Notes under the pieces: generated by a model | Seen by the model: only the letters and a program-made list of their open reading frames with translations | The model's database searches: none | Told to the model about the DNA's origin: nothing | Assembly: GCF_003325955.1 (NCBI RefSeq) | Contig: NZ_CP030929.1 | Location: forward strand, 1,426,001-1,490,000 | From: Aurantimicrobium sp. MWH-Uga1 | Lineage (GTDB): Bacteria; Actinomycetota; Actinomycetes; Actinomycetales; Microbacteriaceae | Direction: 5' to 3' | Length of the DNA: 64,000 nt | In this document: piece by piece, positions 61,026-64,000 of the stretch | Layout of the letters: every line of letters starts with the position of its first letter | How positions within the stretch are numbered: the first letter of the stretch is position 1 | Position numbers and translations under genes: made by a program

Positions 61026-64000
61026 ATGCCCGAAAACCTTTCTCAGAGCCGTGAAGCACAGTCGGTGCTCTCTCGTCTGAGTAGTGCCCCGGCCCCACGG
61101 ACACTCATCGACATCTTCCGCGAGGTCACCAATTCCAACGCTGACGAAACAGCTTTGGACGACGGTACTACTCGTCTGAGCTATCGAGACTTAACAGAAC
61201 AGGCTCTGGCCGTGGCCCACCAACTCCATTCCTATGGGGTGCAGCGGGGCAATCGTGTGGGCATTCGAATTGAGTCGGGCAGTGTTGATTTATACATCGC
61301 CATCTTGGGAATTCTGCATGCGGGTGCTGCCTACGTTCCTGTCGATGCCGATGATCCTGATGAACGCGCACGAGTTGTGTTTTCAGAAGCAGAAGTCAAC
61401 GGAGTTATCGCCACCGGCGGTAAGTTCCTGCAGTCAGAGATACCCGGCGGGGAACTCAGACAAGTAGGTCAGATTGATTTTGACTACCGCGAGACCGTCT
61501 TTCCTGAAGAGTTTGCTCCCCTCGAGACCGACGACGCATGGATTATTTTTACCTCTGGCTCAACGGGGAAGCCCAAGGGCGTCGCCGTCTCCCACCGCTC
61601 TGCAGCTGCCTTTGTCGATGCAGAGTCTCGGATGTTTTTGCAAGCCGAACCAATCAATGCCCAAGACCGAGTGCTTGCAGGCCTCTCCGTTGCGTTTGAT
61701 GCATCGTGTGAAGAGATGTGGCTTGCCTGGGGCCACGGTGGTTGTCTCGTTCCTGCCCCTCGTTCTTTGGTCAGATCGGGTTCAGACCTAGGACCATGGC
61801 TGATGGCCAATGGCATCACCATTGTCTCGACTGTGCCCACCTTGGCAGCGATGTGGCCCGAGGATGCCCTTGAAAACATTCGTCTGTTGATTTTCGGTGG
61901 TGAAGCATTCCCACTCGAGCTGGCAGAAAAACTGGCTTCATCCGGCCGTGAGGTCTGGAACACCTATGGCCCCACCGAGGCAACGGTCGTTGCCTGTGGA
62001 GCGCAAACCACCGGTAGCGGACCCATGAGAATTGGGCTCCCCCTGGACGGGTGGGACCTCGCTGTGGTCAACTCCGAAGGGCATCGTGTTGCAGAAGGTG
62101 AAACCGGCGAGCTGATCATTGGTGGCGTGGGACTTGCGAGATATCTGGATACGGAGAAAGACTCCCAGGTTTATGCCCCCTTCCCCACATTGGGCTGGGA
62201 TCGTGCTTACCGCAGCGGCGACATGGTTCGCTATGAAGCAGAAGGCCTGATTTTTGTCGGTCGTGTTGATGACCAAGTCAAGGTCGGTGGCCGCCGAATT
62301 GAACTGGGTGAAATTGAAAGTGCTCTGAGTGCTCTCCCCGATGTCACCGCAGGGGCTGTGGTTGTGCAAACAACACAGGCAGGCAACAAGGTTCTTGTCG
62401 GCTACATCAGTGTCACTGAGGTTGAGACTTTCTCTGTCGCTGATGCACTGGTGACCTTGCGTGATTCCCTCCCCGCGCCTCTCATTCCATTACTGGTTCC
62501 TCTTGCTGAGCTTCCGGTTAGAACCTCCGGCAAAGTCGATAAAGCTGCTCTGCCCTGGCCGCTAGCTAACGCTGACCTAGATGAACTCGATTTCACAGAG
62601 ATCGAACGACGCGTCGCCAGCGAATGGGCTGTAGTTCTCGGTGTTCCCGTGACGGACCTCAACACACACTTCTTTGACACCGGTGGGGGTTCTCTGGCAG
62701 CTGCCCAACTAGTTGGAAGGCTCCGTGCCCTGTACCCCAGCATGACGGTGGCAGATATCTATGCCCACCCTCGGTTGGGATCCATGTCTGACTTCATCGA
62801 TGTCAGCACAGCAGGAGAACTTATTCCCTCCGGGTCCTTCCACAAATCACCAAAAGTTCCCCAATCCCCGCAGCTCATCCAGGCAGTGCTCTCCATTCCC
62901 TTGTTTGCGTTGGCGGGACTGAGATGGTTGTTTTATGCCCTGGCCGCATCCACGTTGCTGGGCTTGCTGGGCGTTGTTGACTTCCTGCCGACTGCTCCGC
63001 TTGCCATTTTGATTCCGGGCATCTTGTTATTTGGTTCCCCGTGGGGCCGAATGTTGCTCAGCGTTGCGATTTCCAGAACTGTGCTCGCAGGGTTGCGACC
63101 CGGAAACTATCTCCGAGGTGGCTCCACCCATTTGCGTTTGTGGTTTGCAGAACAGGCAGCCTCACATATCGGAGCGGTGACGTTGGCTGGAGCACCCTGG
63201 GTCACCGCCTATGCACGGGCACTGGGTGCACGAATTGGTCAGGGTGTCACCATGCACACCCTCCCTCCCATCACCGGGATGTTGTGGGTTGGTGCAGGTG
63301 CATCGATTGAACCTGAGGTTGATCTCACCGGTTATTGGATCGACGGCGATGTAGTTCGTGTGGGTGAAATCCGCATTGGTGCTCACGCAACCATCGGTGC
63401 ACGCAGCACTCTCGCCCCGGGAACTCGTATTGGCAAGTTTGCTGAGATTGCTCCCGGCTCGAGCGTGTTTGGAAAAGTTCCTGCAGGACAGCTGTGGAGT
63501 GGTTCCCCAGCCAAACGTGAAGGCAAGGTCAAAGCGTGGTGGCCACAGGAACCCGCCACACAATCTCGCGCGTGGGGGGCGCTCTTCGCTTTCTCTTCGG
63601 GAGTCTTTGCACTATTCCCTCTGGTGTCTTTATTGTGTGGTGCTGCAGTTGTGTTAGCCGCATTGCAGCAGACGCAGTCGGTCTCTGACGTGCTGAGCAT
63701 CGTCGCGGTGGGATTTATCCCTGCGACAGTGCTCGCCGGATTTATCTTTACTGTTCTCGTTCTTGCCTCTGTTCGCATCCTCAGCCTCACTATGCGAGAA
63801 GGCATCTTCCCGGTTCACAGCTGGGCTGGGTGGCAAGCATGGAGTGTGGAGCGAATCCTCGATTTGGCTCGCACATTCCTCTTTCCTCTCTACTCAAGCC
63901 TGTTCACCCCGATCTGGCTGCGCATGCTGGGAGCCAAGGTCGGACACAACGTGGAAGCGTCAACCGTGTTGATGCTTCCCAAGATGTCCACCATTGGTGA
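61026..64000 (+). CDS. Pls/PosA-type non-ribosomal peptide synthetase, 3' end outside window
   Basis: At least 991 codons from ATG 61026, open to the window end. Adenylation domain: LHAGAAYVPVDADDP, IIFTSGSTGKPKG (176-186), NTYGPTEATVV, GRVDDQVKVGGRRIELGEIE and SGKVDK with Lys503. Carrier domain: HFFDTGGGSLAAAQLVG with phosphopantetheine Ser556. Then helices and a hexapeptide (left-handed beta-helix) domain near residues 720-840, followed by more helices, the layout of epsilon-poly-lysine synthetase and the TIGR02353 terminal domain. No condensation domain. Product unknown; a membrane-tethered polymerising or single-residue transferring enzyme is likely. Confidence 0.9.
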   Translation, partial: MPENLSQSREAQSVLSRLSSAPAPRTLIDIFREVTNSNADETALDDGTTRLSYRDLTEQALAVAHQLHSYGVQRGNRVGIRIESGSVDLYIAILGILHAGAAYVPVDADDPDERARVVFSEAEVNGVIATGGKFLQSEIPGGELRQVGQIDFDYRETVFPEEFAPLETDDAWIIFTSGSTGKPKGVAVSHRSAAAFVDAESRMFLQAEPINAQDRVLAGLSVAFDASCEEMWLAWGHGGCLVPAPRSLVRSGSDLGPWLMANGITIVSTVPTLAAMWPEDALENIRLLIFGGEAFPLELAEKLASSGREVWNTYGPTEATVVACGAQTTGSGPMRIGLPLDGWDLAVVNSEGHRVAEGETGELIIGGVGLARYLDTEKDSQVYAPFPTLGWDRAYRSGDMVRYEAEGLIFVGRVDDQVKVGGRRIELGEIESALSALPDVTAGAVVVQTTQAGNKVLVGYISVTEVETFSVADALVTLRDSLPAPLIPLLVPLAELPVRTSGKVDKAALPWPLANADLDELDFTEIERRVASEWAVVLGVPVTDLNTHFFDTGGGSLAAAQLVGRLRALYPSMTVADIYAHPRLGSMSDFIDVSTAGELIPSGSFHKSPKVPQSPQLIQAVLSIPLFALAGLRWLFYALAASTLLGLLGVVDFLPTAPLAILIPGILLFGSPWGRMLLSVAISRTVLAGLRPGNYLRGGSTHLRLWFAEQAASHIGAVTLAGAPWVTAYARALGARIGQGVTMHTLPPITGMLWVGAGASIEPEVDLTGYWIDGDVVRVGEIRIGAHATIGARSTLAPGTRIGKFAEIAPGSSVFGKVPAGQLWSGSPAKREGKVKAWWPQEPATQSRAWGALFAFSSGVFALFPLVSLLCGAAVVLAALQQTQSVSDVLSIVAVGFIPATVLAGFIFTVLVLASVRILSLTMREGIFPVHSWAGWQAWSVERILDLARTFLFPLYSSLFTPIWLRMLGAKVGHNVEASTVLMLPKMSTIG

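Overview
The window reads as a chromosomal segment of a free-living Gram-positive actinobacterium. The best guess is a small-genome aquatic member of the Microbacteriaceae (Aurantimicrobium/Rhodoluna-like). Supporting signs are a SenX3-RegX3/PstSCAB phosphate system with 11-nt PHO-box repeats, a monomeric NADP isocitrate dehydrogenase, an adrenodoxin-type ferredoxin reductase, a DUF6350 protein beside purN-purH, Lys/Ala/Pro histone-H1-like tails and a Pls/PosA-type NRPS. Base composition is moderate for the phylum. The taxonomic call is inference from gene content. No insertion sequence, prophage, CRISPR array or rRNA operon was found.

Layout. 1-6 kb: a truncated GntR regulator, etfBA plus a cytochrome-b-like membrane protein, and on the opposite strand a CoA-transferase/MaoC hydratase/CitE-like lyase trio that would make a complete itaconate- or mesaconate-type C5-dicarboxylate cleavage pathway. 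6-7 kb: an unlisted 38-codon Cys-rich gene behind a CsoR-like operator, and a GNAT acetyltransferase. 7-15 kb (minus strand): sucCD, a tailed membrane protein, DUF6350, purN, purH and a membrane-anchored DDAH-like enzyme. 15-24 kb: VIT1-like transporter, PcrA helicase, GDPD, Bax-inhibitor-1 protein, TerC with a small winged-helix protein, SbtA bicarbonate transporter and a ChaA antiporter. 24-36 kb: a 45-aa charged protein, tRNA-Met and tRNA-Thr, GH13 glucosidase, M23 peptidase, an IMPase and a BadF-type sugar kinase, icd, an MMPL exporter with its divergent MarR regulator, tRNA-Tyr, and a lytic transglycosylase. 36-42 kb: YajQ, two alpha/beta hydrolases and a pair of class III aminotransferases. 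42-49 kb: pstSCAB, phoU and senX3-regX3. 49-51 kb: an arsenic operon (arsR, a 21-aa Cys-rich micropeptide, an aquaporin, arsC). 51-61 kb: ferredoxin reductase, purD-purC, YczE-like protein, a copper-type set (Met/His-rich membrane protein, DUF305, HMA chaperone), SGNH hydrolase, mannosyltransferase, DedA, GalU and a histone-like protein. 61 kb to the end: a Pls/PosA-type NRPS that runs off the window.

Most interesting signals. (1) An 18-bp near-palindrome, 16/18 identical, sits upstream of both sucCD and icd, which points to a TCA-cycle regulon. (2) Two Cys-rich micro-genes (38 and 21 aa) lie next to metal-type operators. (3) A perfect 20-bp hairpin buries the ribosome-binding site and the only usable start codon of the SGNH hydrolase just downstream of the copper genes. 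(4) The DedA gene appears to start at a CTG.
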